A stretch of 13,300 bases of DNA from Candidatus Hydrogenedentota bacterium (GCA_013349485.1 DUZM01000065.1:1-13300); one strand, 5' to 3'. Counted from the first letter of the stretch, positions 1 to 7,930 are shown. Numbers and translations: made by a program. Notes: generated by a model not told the origin, from the sequence alone.

Positions 1-4
1 CCCA

Positions 5-33
5 TTGACGGCTTGTGCTCGCCTGTTTAGAAT
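5..33 (+). promoter_or_regulatory. sigma-70 type promoter of the serine hydrolase gene
   Basis: TTGACG at 5-10 and TAGAAT at 28-33 each match the -35 and -10 consensus at 5 of 6 bases and are separated by exactly 17 bp. This predicts a start near position 40 and a leader of about 47 nt before the ATG at 87. The leader carries a strong AGGAGG at 72-77. The match is seen directly; activity is inferred. Confidence 0.6.
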
Positions 34-86
34 GTAGCCTCAGGGGTGGCCAGGCTCTATCGCGCGCAGAAAGGAGGGGGAGCAGT

Positions 87-2606
87 ATGACTAGACGAGC
101 TGTTGCGCTGTTTGTGATCTTGGTGCTCATTTCGGTGACAGTTACGGCGCGGGCCGCGGATAAGCGGTTGCTGTTCGATGTTCCGCGACTCGAAGGAATT
201 GTTATTGACGGGGATCCGGTTGATTGGGGCGACGGGGCGTTTCGCGTCGATATCATGACAACGCCCGATGTCGAGTTGCTTCCGCCCGACGATTTTCGAC
301 CCAGGTTTCAGCTTGCCTGGAGCGGCCTCGGGCTGTTGCTCTTGGTTCGGGTTTCGGATGATATTCCCGTCGAAGGCACGGACCCCGGTTCGCTGTGGAT
401 GAAAGACTGTATTGAGGTATTCGTTGGGGGCAGACTCGGCCAGGGGGGCTATTATCAGGCGGTTGTGGCCCCGGGACGCGACCCGAGCCATCCGGAGCTT
501 CGTTACAAGTTCTATGACTTTCGTACAACCGAAGAGAAACCCGAGCTGACGATCGAGGCCGCGGCCACGCATTCGCGCGCCGGTTACGTGCTGGAAGTCC
601 TGTTTCCCTGGTCGAACCTGGCGATTGCGCCTGGGCTGGGCTACGAAGTGGCCTTGCAGCTTTTTATAGACGACGCCGACGGCCCCGATGACCGTTACCA
701 GCAACGCTGGTTCCCGGACGTATCGGCCAATATCAGCAACTTGATGCATCGGGTCAGGCTGGCGGAGCAGGGCAGTCCGGCCGTGCGAGCCAAGGCCCGT
801 GCGGCATGCGTTGACGCCGAACATGCGCGACTCATCGTGGACAGCGTGCCCGAATTGGCAGGAAAGCGCATCAAGGTGAAAGCGGGCAAGAGGACGTTGG
901 GTAAGGGAATCGTGGGGGACGCAGACGGGTACGGGCGCGCGAGGGTGTTGGTGCCCATCGACGGGAAAGGGAAGACCTTGGATCGAGCAACGGTTCATTC
1001 ACAAGGCACCGAATTGTGTTCGGTAGCATTGCCGGACCCGGCCGAGGCCCGCGCAAAGATGCTGACTGAAGCCAAGCTCCGGTTGAAACCGTTCGTGTTT
1101 ACGGGGGCCGATTTCCCGGCCTGCGACTTCGAGGATCCTCAGGAAGTGGCGAAGTTTCTGAGAGAATACGCCATCAAGACGACCTACTATGACAAAACCT
1201 ACACGCTCGTGTCGAAGGCGGAGAGCCCGGGGCGCTACGGCGCCGTGATCGACATCGTCCCGGAGGATGGCCGGCCCATTCGGCGTTTCCGGACGCTGTT
1301 CAGGCTGCCGGAGTCCGCCGAGGCGTTCCCTTGGTGGACCTTCGACAGCAGCGCGAGCATTCTGCTCCCGCCGGCGTATGGCATCGACCCGGCGGTGTTG
1401 CGTGAGCACAAGAGGAACGTTTCCGACTATCTCGGGATGCTTTTCTTCGAGAACCTCGGCAAATCTACGTCCGGCGCCACGCTGCTTGCGGGTTTATATG
1501 AGGGGCTGCCCATGGGTCGAGAGGCGGGGGCGTTTGAGGACGTCGACGCCGTCGACCGGCAGTGGTGGGTCGGGCTTAAGCGGCAACTATTCGGCACGGC
1601 GGAACGATGGCCTGGGGCGTTTATATGCCCCAGACCCATCGAGGGCAAGCCGGCCCCCATCCTTCGGAAGGGCAGTGAGAAGGAAGCGGGCGTGAAACCG
1701 GGCGCGGGGAAGAGGATCGACGCCGTGCTGCGTGCGTGGGCAGCGGACAGCGATGAGGCGTTTGCGGCCTGCGTTGCCAGAAATGGTGTAGTGTTCCTTC
1801 ACGAAGCCTACGGGCAGCGCGACGGCCGCCCCATGACCACCACCACCAAGAGTTGGATGGCTTCGCTTACGAAGCTGCTTTCTGCGACGCTCATGATGAT
1901 GCTGGTCGATCAAGATTTGGTCGGCCTTGACGACACGGTGGACACGTTTCTGCCGCCGTTCCGCGATATCGAGGCGCCTAAGCCCCTGACGGTAGGCAAC
2001 CTGTACAACCACACGGGCGGACTGTGGGGCCATTGGGGCGACGACCTGCACGACTTTGAGGAGGTCATTGCCGGGTACTACCCGTTTCTCAAAGTCGGCG
2101 AAGAGTTCGTATACGACGGCGCGGGGCCAGCCCTGGGTTCAAAGATCATCGAAACCATCAGCGGGGAAGCGCTTCCGATGTTTTACAGAAAACACCTGCT
2201 CGAGCCGCTCGGGTGCACGAATACGGACGTGACGAACAGCAGCTACGATGCGCAAAGCGTCCCCGAAGACATGGCAAAGGTGGGTCAGATGCTGTTGAAC
2301 GGGGGCGCGTACGGCGATATGCGTTTCTTCTCGCCGGAGACCCTCGAGCAGATGCTCCCCAGGAAACTCACCAAAGAACTGGGTGAGCGAGGAGAAAACA
2401 TCGTTTGGGGGATTGGGACGATGGCGTTGCCCGAAAAGGGACTCGGGGAGCGCACGTTTGCCCATTCCGCGGCGTCGGCTGCGACGCTCCGTATCGACCC
2501 GGAAACCGGGCTCGTCATCTCGATGACGCGCAACGGCGCCGGGGCCAATTTCGCCGAGTACCACGAGAAATTCATCGCAGCAATCGTCGACAACCTCGTA
2601 GATTGA
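87..2606 (+). CDS. Exported CBM9-like / beta-lactamase-family serine hydrolase fusion
   Basis: This 839-residue protein is probably secreted to the periplasm or cell surface. The ATG at 87 is chosen because AGGAGG lies about 9 nt upstream and a clear signal peptide follows (hydrophobic core, likely cleavage after ARA at about residue 23). Residues about 35-228 look like a CBM9/DOMON-type carbohydrate-binding beta-sandwich: IDGDPVDW near 40-47, KDCIEVFVG near 106-114, and YVLEVLFPWSNL near 167-178. Residues about 230-560 are unassigned. Residues about 565-839 resemble the PF00144 family (class C beta-lactamases, DD-peptidases, esterases): nucleophile motif S593-L-T-K596 and LYNHTGG at 639-645. 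The usual Y-x-N and H/K-T-G motifs read Y676-D-G and H793-S-A, so activity may be altered. It could be an esterase, a peptidase or a non-catalytic binding protein; the substrate cannot be told. It stands alone, convergent with the aldolase gene. Confidence 0.85.
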   Translation: MTRRAVALFVILVLISVTVTARAADKRLLFDVPRLEGIVIDGDPVDWGDGAFRVDIMTTPDVELLPPDDFRPRFQLAWSGLGLLLLVRVSDDIPVEGTDPGSLWMKDCIEVFVGGRLGQGGYYQAVVAPGRDPSHPELRYKFYDFRTTEEKPELTIEAAATHSRAGYVLEVLFPWSNLAIAPGLGYEVALQLFIDDADGPDDRYQQRWFPDVSANISNLMHRVRLAEQGSPAVRAKARAACVDAEHARLIVDSVPELAGKRIKVKAGKRTLGKGIVGDADGYGRARVLVPIDGKGKTLDRATVHSQGTELCSVALPDPAEARAKMLTEAKLRLKPFVFTGADFPACDFEDPQEVAKFLREYAIKTTYYDKTYTLVSKAESPGRYGAVIDIVPEDGRPIRRFRTLFRLPESAEAFPWWTFDSSASILLPPAYGIDPAVLREHKRNVSDYLGMLFFENLGKSTSGATLLAGLYEGLPMGREAGAFEDVDAVDRQWWVGLKRQLFGTAERWPGAFICPRPIEGKPAPILRKGSEKEAGVKPGAGKRIDAVLRAWAADSDEAFAACVARNGVVFLHEAYGQRDGRPMTTTTKSWMASLTKLLSATLMMMLVDQDLVGLDDTVDTFLPPFRDIEAPKPLTVGNLYNHTGGLWGHWGDDLHDFEEVIAGYYPFLKVGEEFVYDGAGPALGSKIIETISGEALPMFYRKHLLEPLGCTNTDVTNSSYDAQSVPEDMAKVGQMLLNGGAYGDMRFFSPETLEQMLPRKLTKELGERGENIVWGIGTMALPEKGLGERTFAHSAASAATLRIDPETGLVISMTRNGAGANFAEYHEKFIAAIVDNLVD

Positions 2607-2696
2607 CGCAGGGGTGCGAGATCGCTCCTCGATGACGCCAGGCGAGGCGGCAGGCGTCGCTGACCCGGCGGCGCGATGGCGGTTGGTGGTGACCGG

Positions 2697-2784
2697 CTAT
2701 GCTCAGGCGGCCCGTACAACGCGTTGTCGAATCCGAGCGCCATGAAGGTGAAACCGTCCGCGACGGCTTTCTCGACGTTCTGGT
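2697..2784 (-). pseudogene. Degenerate second copy of an aldolase gene 3' end
   Basis: Read on the minus strand, this stretch encodes NVEKAVADGFTFMALGFDNA. That parallels NVTKAIADGFTFIALGLDSV at residues 220-239 of the aldolase immediately upstream. The DNA core at 2742-2783 matches 2938-2979 at about 35 of 42 bases by eye, and similarity falls off on both sides. No start, no other aldolase motifs and no matching C-terminus are present, and the frame runs on without the expected stop. It is best read as a relic of a tandem paralogue or a partial duplication, diverged enough not to be recent. Confidence 0.6.
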
Positions 2785-2849
2785 CGTCGTCGGCGACGGC
2801 GGCGGCAATAGCAATCAAGCGTTCAGGACGTTTCCTTTGCGCCAAGGTC

Positions 2850-3632
2850 TTACGTGGCGTCCTCGATGGCGGCCCGAGCGGCGGCGAGGGCGCTGCGGGC
2901 GCCTTGCTGCAGGAAAACGCTGTCCAGTCCGAGGGCGATGAAGGTGAAGCCGTCAGCTATGGCTTTCGTGACGTTCTCGGGTGTAGGTTTGACGACGTGC
3001 AAGCCGGCTGATTTACCGGTGCTGGCGCACGCGGCGACGACATGCTTGCAGGCTTCCACGACGGCCGGTGCGTCCGTTTGGCCGGGAATGCCGTAGGAGC
3101 CGCTTAGGTCGTAGGGGCCTATGAAGACGCCGTCGACGCCGTCCACCGCAAGGATTGCGTCGATGTTTTCGACGCCCTGCTTGGATTCGATCATGACCAC
3201 GATGGCGACGTTTTCGTTGGCCGATGCCGCGTATAAGTCGAAATTGGCGCCCCACTCGTTCATTCGTGCGAAGCCGTAGCCGCGCACGCCCTGTGGCGGA
3301 TACTTGGACGCGGCCACGGCCCGCTGCGCTTCTTGCGGGCTGGCGATCAACGGGATGATTACGCCCGCGGCGCCCGCGTCGAGCATCTGGCGGATTGCGA
3401 GCGTGTCGTTCTCGCGGACGCGCACCAAGGGCGTGCAGCCTCGGCCGTGCAGCCCCCGGAATAGCTGCGTGCACGATGCCACGTCGAAGTCTGAGTGTTC
3501 CGCGTCCGCAGCGACCCAGTCAAATCCGGCGTGGGCGAAGATCTCGGCGGTCGCGGCGTTGCCGCACTGAATCCAGCCGCCGAGCGTGACCTTTCTCTCG
3601 AGCAGCGCCTTGCGCACGGTGTTGTTTGTCAT
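2850..3632 (-). CDS. HpcH/HpaI-family 2-oxo acid aldolase
   Basis: This is a 260-residue class II (divalent-metal) aldolase of the HpcH/HpaI/citrate-lyase-beta family, cytoplasmic. Such enzymes cleave 2-keto-3-deoxy sugar acids or 4-hydroxy-2-oxo acids to pyruvate or a related oxo acid plus an aldehyde. The ATG at 3632 is preferred over one six codons upstream because GGAG lies 7 nt before it. Family residues sit where expected: H46 (DAEH), R71 (LVRVR), metal ligands E149 (MIES) and D175 (GPYDLS), and GVRGYG at 115-120. Length is normal for the family. The exact substrate (2-dehydro-3-deoxyglucarate, 4-hydroxy-2-oxoheptanedioate or a rhamnonate derivative) cannot be fixed from sequence. No pathway partner is adjacent, and the gene lies between two relic-bearing gaps. 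Confidence 0.9.
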   Translation of the reverse strand: MTNNTVRKALLERKVTLGGWIQCGNAATAEIFAHAGFDWVAADAEHSDFDVASCTQLFRGLHGRGCTPLVRVRENDTLAIRQMLDAGAAGVIIPLIASPQEAQRAVAASKYPPQGVRGYGFARMNEWGANFDLYAASANENVAIVVMIESKQGVENIDAILAVDGVDGVFIGPYDLSGSYGIPGQTDAPAVVEACKHVVAACASTGKSAGLHVVKPTPENVTKAIADGFTFIALGLDSVFLQQGARSALAAARAAIEDAT

Positions 3633-3743
3633 AGCGTTCTCCGGGTGCATCCCGACCAGACATCTGGGCGGCTCCTCTGTCGGCTGGTGATTGTCTCACG
3701 CATTGGCAAAAGGGCGAGAGGCACAACCCCAAAGGAGAACGCC

Positions 3744-3788
3744 GTGAGGACAGTATACTCAGGAATCGATTTGTGTTCCAACAACAAC
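3744..3788 (+). mobile_element. 5' remnant of an IS110/IS1111-type transposase gene
   Basis: AAAGGAG at 3731-3737 is followed 6 nt later by a GTG start at 3744 that reads VRTVYSGIDLCSNNN. IS1111/IS110-family (DEDD) transposases typically begin with a similar stretch, GIDLHSNN, containing the first catalytic Asp. After the NNN the reading frame continues to a stop at 3944 but no longer resembles a transposase, and it runs into the 3' end of cysA. I read this as the start of a transposase gene whose remainder has been deleted. The motif is short, so chance or another GIDxxxNN protein is possible. Confidence 0.5.
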
Positions 3789-3845
3789 GGGCCCCGTGAT
3801 GCCCGGGTAAGCCTGAGCGCAAAGCGTGGACTGACGCAAGCGAGC

Positions 3846-3899
3846 GCCCCGGCCTCAACGGCGGGGCTCCCGCCTCAAGCGGGGAACGAGACGCGTCTC
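3846..3899. repeat. Two adjacent CTCAA-loop hairpins plus a 12-bp palindrome
   Basis: GCCCCG (3846-3851) pairs with CGGGGC (3862-3867), and CCCGC (3869-3873) pairs with GCGGG (3879-3883). Both loops contain CCTCAA, so the two hairpins look like imperfect repeats. They are followed by the perfect palindrome GAGACGCGTCTC (3888-3899). The block starts 8 bp beyond the cysA stop codon. It could act as a transcription end for the sulfate operon, although there is no U-tract. It could also be the far end of the deleted insertion sequence whose transposase start lies at 3744. Confidence 0.4.
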
Positions 3900-3906
3900 T
3901 GCGCGG

Positions 3907-4968
3907 TTAATTCGTGGCGAAGGTGCGGATTTCTTTCGGGGTGACGAAGACGTCCATATTCTTCTCGAGGGCGAGTTCGCGATAGCGTTGTTGCGAGATA
4001 TCTGCCTGGAGCGGGGCGCCGCGCGCGTCGGCCAACTCGACTTTCACAAACGGCCCTGCGGGGTTGATGTGGATGACCTTTGCAGGAAAGGAGTTCCGGC
4101 CTGCCGCGTCGATGGAAATGTCAAGGAGATGGGGCCGGACAAAGACTTGCGCCGACCGCCCCGCGTGTTGCGCATGGTCCTCCGGTTCTTCTCCGGCATG
4201 CCCGACGATCATTGCCTCGTCGCCGTGAATCCTGCCGTGAAAGAGGTTCACGTCGCCCAAGAAGTTCAACACGAAGGCGTTTGCAGGGTGATGGTACACC
4301 TCTTCCGGCGCGCCGATCTGTTCGATGCGGCCTTCATTTACGATGACGACGCGATCCGCGACCTCGAGCGCCTCTTCTTGATCGTGGGTTACGAACACGC
4401 TGGTTACGTGGATCTCGTCGTGGAGCCGCCGGAGCCAGCGGCGCAGCTCTTTGCGCACCTTGGCGTCGAGGGCCCCGAACGGCTCGTCGAGCAGCAGCAC
4501 TTTCGGCTCGACGGCTAAGGCCCGGGCAAGCGCCACGCGCTGCCGTTGGCCGCCGGATAGTTGCGCCGGGTAACGGGTGGCGAAGTTCTCGAGTTGCACA
4601 AGCCGCAAAAGCCCGAAGACCTTCTCGCGGATGGCCGCCTTGGACGGCCGGAGTTTCCTCGGCCGGACCCGCAACCCGAAACCGACGTTCTGAAACACCG
4701 TCATATGGCGAAACAAGGCATAGTGTTGGAACACAAAACCGACGCCGCGCTCGCGAGGCCGCATCGCGGTTGCATCTTCGCCGTGGAGAATCATGCTGCC
4801 CGCATCGGGCGCATCGAGTCCGGAAATGATGCGCAACAGGGTGGTTTTGCCGGAACCGGACGGTCCCAGCAGCGCGACCAGTTCACCGGACGCGACGTCG
4901 AGGCTCACGGTATCGAGCGCAACGAAGTTGCCGAAGCGCTTGGTCACGTTTCGTATCTGGATGCTCAT
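3907..4968 (-). CDS. cysA: Sulfate/thiosulfate ABC transporter ATP-binding protein CysA
   Basis: This 353-residue ATPase energises sulfate import on the cytoplasmic side of the CysT/CysW permease. All nucleotide-binding motifs are intact: Walker A GPSGSGKT (35-42), Q-loop Q81, signature LSGGQ (137-141), Walker B VLLLDE (157-162), D-loop GALD, and switch H195 (VTHDQEEAL). Residues about 235-353 form the CysA-type C-terminal regulatory/TOBE region beginning FLGDVNLFHGR and ending in VTPKEIRTF. Length is typical for CysA. The start at 4968 overlaps the cysW stop in an ATGA, and AGGT lies about 9 nt upstream. It is the last gene of the sbp-cysT-cysW-cysA operon. Thiosulfate or another oxyanion could also be carried. 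Confidence 0.95.
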   Translation of the reverse strand: MSIQIRNVTKRFGNFVALDTVSLDVASGELVALLGPSGSGKTTLLRIISGLDAPDAGSMILHGEDATAMRPRERGVGFVFQHYALFRHMTVFQNVGFGLRVRPRKLRPSKAAIREKVFGLLRLVQLENFATRYPAQLSGGQRQRVALARALAVEPKVLLLDEPFGALDAKVRKELRRWLRRLHDEIHVTSVFVTHDQEEALEVADRVVIVNEGRIEQIGAPEEVYHHPANAFVLNFLGDVNLFHGRIHGDEAMIVGHAGEEPEDHAQHAGRSAQVFVRPHLLDISIDAAGRNSFPAKVIHINPAGPFVKVELADARGAPLQADISQQRYRELALEKNMDVFVTPKEIRTFATN

Positions 4969-5873
4969 CTGTTTGTACCTGCGTTTTCGAAAGGTCCAAC
5001 GGCGGATTCTTCCGTCCGCCACTCGGCAATCTTCTTGACAGCGAGCGTCGCGATACTGACCGCCGCCAGCAAAGACGCCACGGCAAACGCCGCTGCAAAG
5101 TTGTATTCGTTGTACAGGATCTCGACGTGAAGCGGCGTTGTGATCGTGCGTCCGCGTATGTGGCCCGACACGACGGACACGGCGCCGAATTCGCCGATAG
5201 CCCGCGCCGTGCACAGGATCACGCCGTAAAGCAGCCCCCACCGAATGTTCGGCAGCGTGATCCGAAGAAACGTCTGCCACCCGCTCGCCCCGAGGGCCAG
5301 TGCGGCCTCCTCGTCGTCGTTGCCTTGCGACTGCATCAGGGGTATTAGCTCGCGCGCTACAAACGGGAAGGTGACGAATACGGTGGCCATGATGATGCCC
5401 GGTGCGGCAAACACGATCTTGATGTCGTGCGCGGCCAACCAGGGCCCCATGGCTCCCTGCGCGCCGAATAGGAGCACAAAAATCGCGCCCGAAATCACCG
5501 GGGAGACGGTGAACGGCAAGTCGATGAGCGTGATGAGCACGCTCTTGCCGGGGAACTCGAACTTTGCGATGGCCCACGACGCGCATACCCCGAAGACGAG
5601 GTTGAGCGGCACGGCAACGCCTGCGGTAAGAAGCGTGAGCCGGAGGGCCGACTGGGTATCGGGTGCGCAGATGGCCTCCCAATAAGGCACGATACCGTTC
5701 CGCAGGGCGTTGCCGAACACCGCTATTAGGGGTAGGAATAGGAACAGGGAAAGGAAGATCAATGCAAGTCCAATAAGCCCACATCGCACCGGCGCCGATT
5801 CGGTGATGGCGACGAGCGGCGGGGCGTTCGGGGCGTCCACCGGTTGCGGCGTATGTTTCCGATGGGTAGTCAT
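4965..5873 (-). CDS. cysW: Sulfate/thiosulfate ABC transporter permease CysW
   Basis: This 302-residue inner-membrane permease is the second half of the CysT/CysW channel. A hydrophilic N-terminal tail (1-30) precedes about six hydrophobic segments, the first at about 32-55. The ATPase-contacting EAA loop is seen as E189-A-A...G195 followed by TFLRITLPNI (201-210). GEFGAVSVVSGHIRG (227-241) is characteristic of the CysW family. The ATG at 5873 is chosen because it overlaps the cysT stop as ATGA, mirroring the cysW/cysA junction. An ATG four codons upstream (5885) is possible, and neither has a strong ribosome binding site, so translational coupling is likely. Confidence 0.93.
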   Translation of the reverse strand: MTTHRKHTPQPVDAPNAPPLVAITESAPVRCGLIGLALIFLSLFLFLPLIAVFGNALRNGIVPYWEAICAPDTQSALRLTLLTAGVAVPLNLVFGVCASWAIAKFEFPGKSVLITLIDLPFTVSPVISGAIFVLLFGAQGAMGPWLAAHDIKIVFAAPGIIMATVFVTFPFVARELIPLMQSQGNDDEEAALALGASGWQTFLRITLPNIRWGLLYGVILCTARAIGEFGAVSVVSGHIRGRTITTPLHVEILYNEYNFAAAFAVASLLAAVSIATLAVKKIAEWRTEESAVGPFENAGTNR

Positions 5874-6721
5874 TGGCTTGGCCATAGCCCCGAATGTTGC
5901 TGTCGGCGCGTCCACCACTGGAGGAGATTAATGCAGAGCAATAGCGTGAATGAGATGGCCAGCATGGACACGGCCAACGCCGTGGCCCCGGCGTAGTCGT
6001 ACTCCTCCAATTTCGTCATGATGAGCAGCGGCACGATCTCGGTGCGCATGGGCATGTTCCCCGAGATGAATACCACTGAGCCGTACTCGCCCAACGCCCG
6101 GGCAAAGGCGAGCGTGAAGCCGGTGAGTGCGGCGGGGAATATCAGGGGGAAGAGGACCTTAAGAAACGTTTGTCGCCGGGTAGCGCCCAAACTCGCGGCC
6201 GCTTCCTCGATTTCCGGGTTCAGATCGCGCAACACCGGCTGCAATGTACGCACCACAAACGGCAGACCAATAAACGTGAGCGCCACCACGACGCCGGGAT
6301 ACGCATAGGCGATCTTTATCCCCCCGGCTTCAAAGCGCCGCCCCAAGAGCCCCGTCGGCGCGTACAGGGCCGTCAACGATATGCCCGCGACGGCCGTAGG
6401 CAATGCAAAGGGGAGGTCCACAACCGCGTCCACGAGCGCTTTCCCGGGAAATCGGTAGCGCACAAGGACCCACGCCGCCAGGAGGCCGAAGATTGTGTTG
6501 ATGGATGCCGCCAACGCTGACGCGCCAAAACTCAGTCGGTACGCGGCAAGGGCTCGGGCAGAGGCAACGGTGTGCCAGAACTCGCTCCACGAGAGCGTAG
6601 CCGCTTTGAAATAGAGGGTCGAAAGGGGGATCAGCACAATCAAGCTGAGATACATGATCGTAAAACCCAGGGTCAGGCCGAACCCGGGGATTATGCTCCT
6701 GTGTCTCGATGCAACGGCCAT
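5870..6721 (-). CDS. cysT: Sulfate/thiosulfate ABC transporter permease CysT (CysU)
   Basis: This 283-residue inner-membrane permease pairs with CysW. Hydrophobic segments are visible at about 12-37, 64-86, 98-120, 140-158, 195-220 and 244-268. The EAA loop reads E173-A-A...G179 followed by TFLKVLFPLI (185-194), which docks on CysA. ARALGEYGSVVFISGN (207-222) is typical of CysT. The ATG at 6721 has GGAGA about 5 nt upstream. The gene follows sbp by 59 bp with no convincing promoter between, and overlaps cysW by 4 bp. Confidence 0.94.
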   Translation of the reverse strand: MAVASRHRSIIPGFGLTLGFTIMYLSLIVLIPLSTLYFKAATLSWSEFWHTVASARALAAYRLSFGASALAASINTIFGLLAAWVLVRYRFPGKALVDAVVDLPFALPTAVAGISLTALYAPTGLLGRRFEAGGIKIAYAYPGVVVALTFIGLPFVVRTLQPVLRDLNPEIEEAAASLGATRRQTFLKVLFPLIFPAALTGFTLAFARALGEYGSVVFISGNMPMRTEIVPLLIMTKLEEYDYAGATALAVSMLAISFTLLLCINLLQWWTRRQQHSGLWPSQ

Positions 6722-6780
6722 CTTTCTCCGCCTTTAGCTTTTCGAACGACCATCCCCTTGTGGCAACGCCATAGACTCTC

Positions 6781-7860
6781 CTACCGCGTCGGCTGATAAA
6801 TCTGATCAAACGTGCCGCCTTCGGCGAAATGGGTCTTCTGGGCAACGTCCCACCCCTCGAAGAGCTCCTCAATCGAGAACAGCTCTACGTTGGGAAACTG
6901 GGAGGCGTACTTCGCCGCGACGGACGCAAGTGCCGGACGGTAGTAGTGCTTTGCACAGATCGCTTGGCCTTCTTCCGTATACAAGAATTCGAGATAGGCT
7001 TGGGCGACATTGCGGGCGCCGTGTTTGTCCGCGTTTTTGTCGATCACGGTAACAGGCGGTTCGGCGCGTATGCTGATGGAAGGCACAACGATCTCGAATT
7101 GGTCTTTGCCGAGCTTGTTGACGGCCAACAGTGCCTCGTTTTCCCACGAAATAAACACGTCTCCGATCCCCCGCAGAAACGTGGTCGTCGAACCCCGCGC
7201 CCCCGTGTCCAGCACCGGCACGTTCTTGTATATACGCGCAACCAAGTCCCGGGCTTTCGAGGCGTCGCCGTCCCATTGTTTCAGCGCGTAGCCCCACGCG
7301 GCAAGGTAATTCCATCGCGCGCCCCCCGAGGTTTTTGGGTTGGGGGTAATGACGGCCACACCGGGCTTGGCCAAATCGGGCCAGTCGCGGATGTCTTTCG
7401 GGTTTCCCTTCCGGACGAGGAAAACGATTGTGGACGTGTACGGGCAACTGTTGTTCGGAAGGCGGGATTGCCAATCCTCGGGGATCAGCCCTGCCTTCTC
7501 GCTTATCGCGTCGACGTCATAGGCGAGGGCTAGGGTCACGACGTCAGCCTCGAGCCCGTCGATTACGGCCCGGGCCTGCTTGCCGGCCCCGCCGTGGGAC
7601 TGACGGACGGTCACCTCCTGCCCCGTTTCGCTTTTCCAGTGCTCACAGAATACCCGGTTGAACTCTTGATACAATTCCCGGGTCGGGTCGTAAGACACGT
7701 TAAGCAGCTCCAGGTCTGCGGCGTGCCCCGAGCCCGCCGTCAGTCCTGAAAGTACGGCAGCCGCGACGATGAATAGTCTTCCCTTGGCAAAAAGCGAGAT
7801 GCCCTTGCCCTTACAGGCTTTCTCGGTTTTTCTGAGGGGGGTAGGCCAAAACGTTCTCAT
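6781..7860 (-). CDS. sbp: Periplasmic sulfate-binding protein (Sbp/CysP family)
   Basis: This 359-residue precursor of the substrate-binding subunit captures sulfate or thiosulfate in the periplasm and delivers it to CysTW-CysA. The ATG at 7860 is supported by GGAG 8 nt upstream. The signal peptide has an unusually long basic n-region (about 28 residues), a hydrophobic core at about 29-43 and likely cleavage after GHA at 47. Family signatures follow: VSYDPTRELYQEFN (55-68), QSHGGAGKQARAVIDG (87-102), NPKTSGGARWNYLAAWGYAL (174-193), and TTFLRGIGDVFISWENEAL (226-244). It is first in the operon, directly behind a -24/-12 promoter. Sbp and CysP cannot be told apart by eye, so the gene symbol is a family-level choice. 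Confidence 0.93.
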   Translation of the reverse strand: MRTFWPTPLRKTEKACKGKGISLFAKGRLFIVAAAVLSGLTAGSGHAADLELLNVSYDPTRELYQEFNRVFCEHWKSETGQEVTVRQSHGGAGKQARAVIDGLEADVVTLALAYDVDAISEKAGLIPEDWQSRLPNNSCPYTSTIVFLVRKGNPKDIRDWPDLAKPGVAVITPNPKTSGGARWNYLAAWGYALKQWDGDASKARDLVARIYKNVPVLDTGARGSTTTFLRGIGDVFISWENEALLAVNKLGKDQFEIVVPSISIRAEPPVTVIDKNADKHGARNVAQAYLEFLYTEEGQAICAKHYYRPALASVAAKYASQFPNVELFSIEELFEGWDVAQKTHFAEGGTFDQIYQPTR

Positions 7861-7914
7861 TTGTGTACTCCGATGGGTCAAGAAGCTGGAATTTTCCCGG
7901 TCTATTAGTAGGTG

Positions 7915-7930
7915 TGCAGTTCTTGTGCCA
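7915..7930 (-). promoter_or_regulatory. Sigma-54 (-24/-12) promoter of the sulfate operon
   Basis: The minus strand reads TGGCACAAGAACTGCA, against the consensus TGGCACG-N4-TTGCW. The GG and GC dinucleotides are both present with exactly 10 bp between them, and only two other consensus positions differ. The predicted start is near 7905, giving a leader of about 45 nt before the sbp ATG. The neighbouring gene encodes a sigma-54 activator, which strongly supports the call. Confidence 0.75.

Noticed and set aside
1264..1279. The 16-mer AGGATGGCCGGCCCAT occurs both inside the serine hydrolase gene and near 13275 at the window end
   Set aside because: It contains the self-complementary GGCCGGCC in GC-rich DNA, and the flanks do not match. 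A chance match is likely and no repeat family is visible.
2634..2658. GACGCC...GGCGTC hairpin downstream of the serine hydrolase stop, as a terminator
   Set aside because: The stem is only 6 bp with a 13-nt loop and no U-tract on either strand; too weak in this GC context.
2285..2845. 186-codon minus-strand frame overlapping the end of the serine hydrolase as a real gene
   Set aside because: Only the 20-residue aldolase-like relic near its start is meaningful; the rest is antisense to the conserved hydrolase domain.
3752..3781. TTGGAA-N18-TATACT on the minus strand as the aldolase promoter
   Set aside because: Spacing is long, the -35 match is 4 of 6, and it lies within the transposase relic. 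It cannot be separated from chance.
4080..4968. Long open frames on the plus strand opposite cysA, and similar ones opposite pspA, the serine hydrolase and the permeases
   Set aside because: They are antisense shadows typical of high-GC coding DNA: arginine- and proline-rich translations, no ribosome binding sites, no recognisable domains.
6545..6558. GGCAACGGTGTGCC inside cysT as another sigma-54 promoter
   Set aside because: The GG-GC spacing is 9 rather than 10 bp, and it lies inside a coding region just within cysT.
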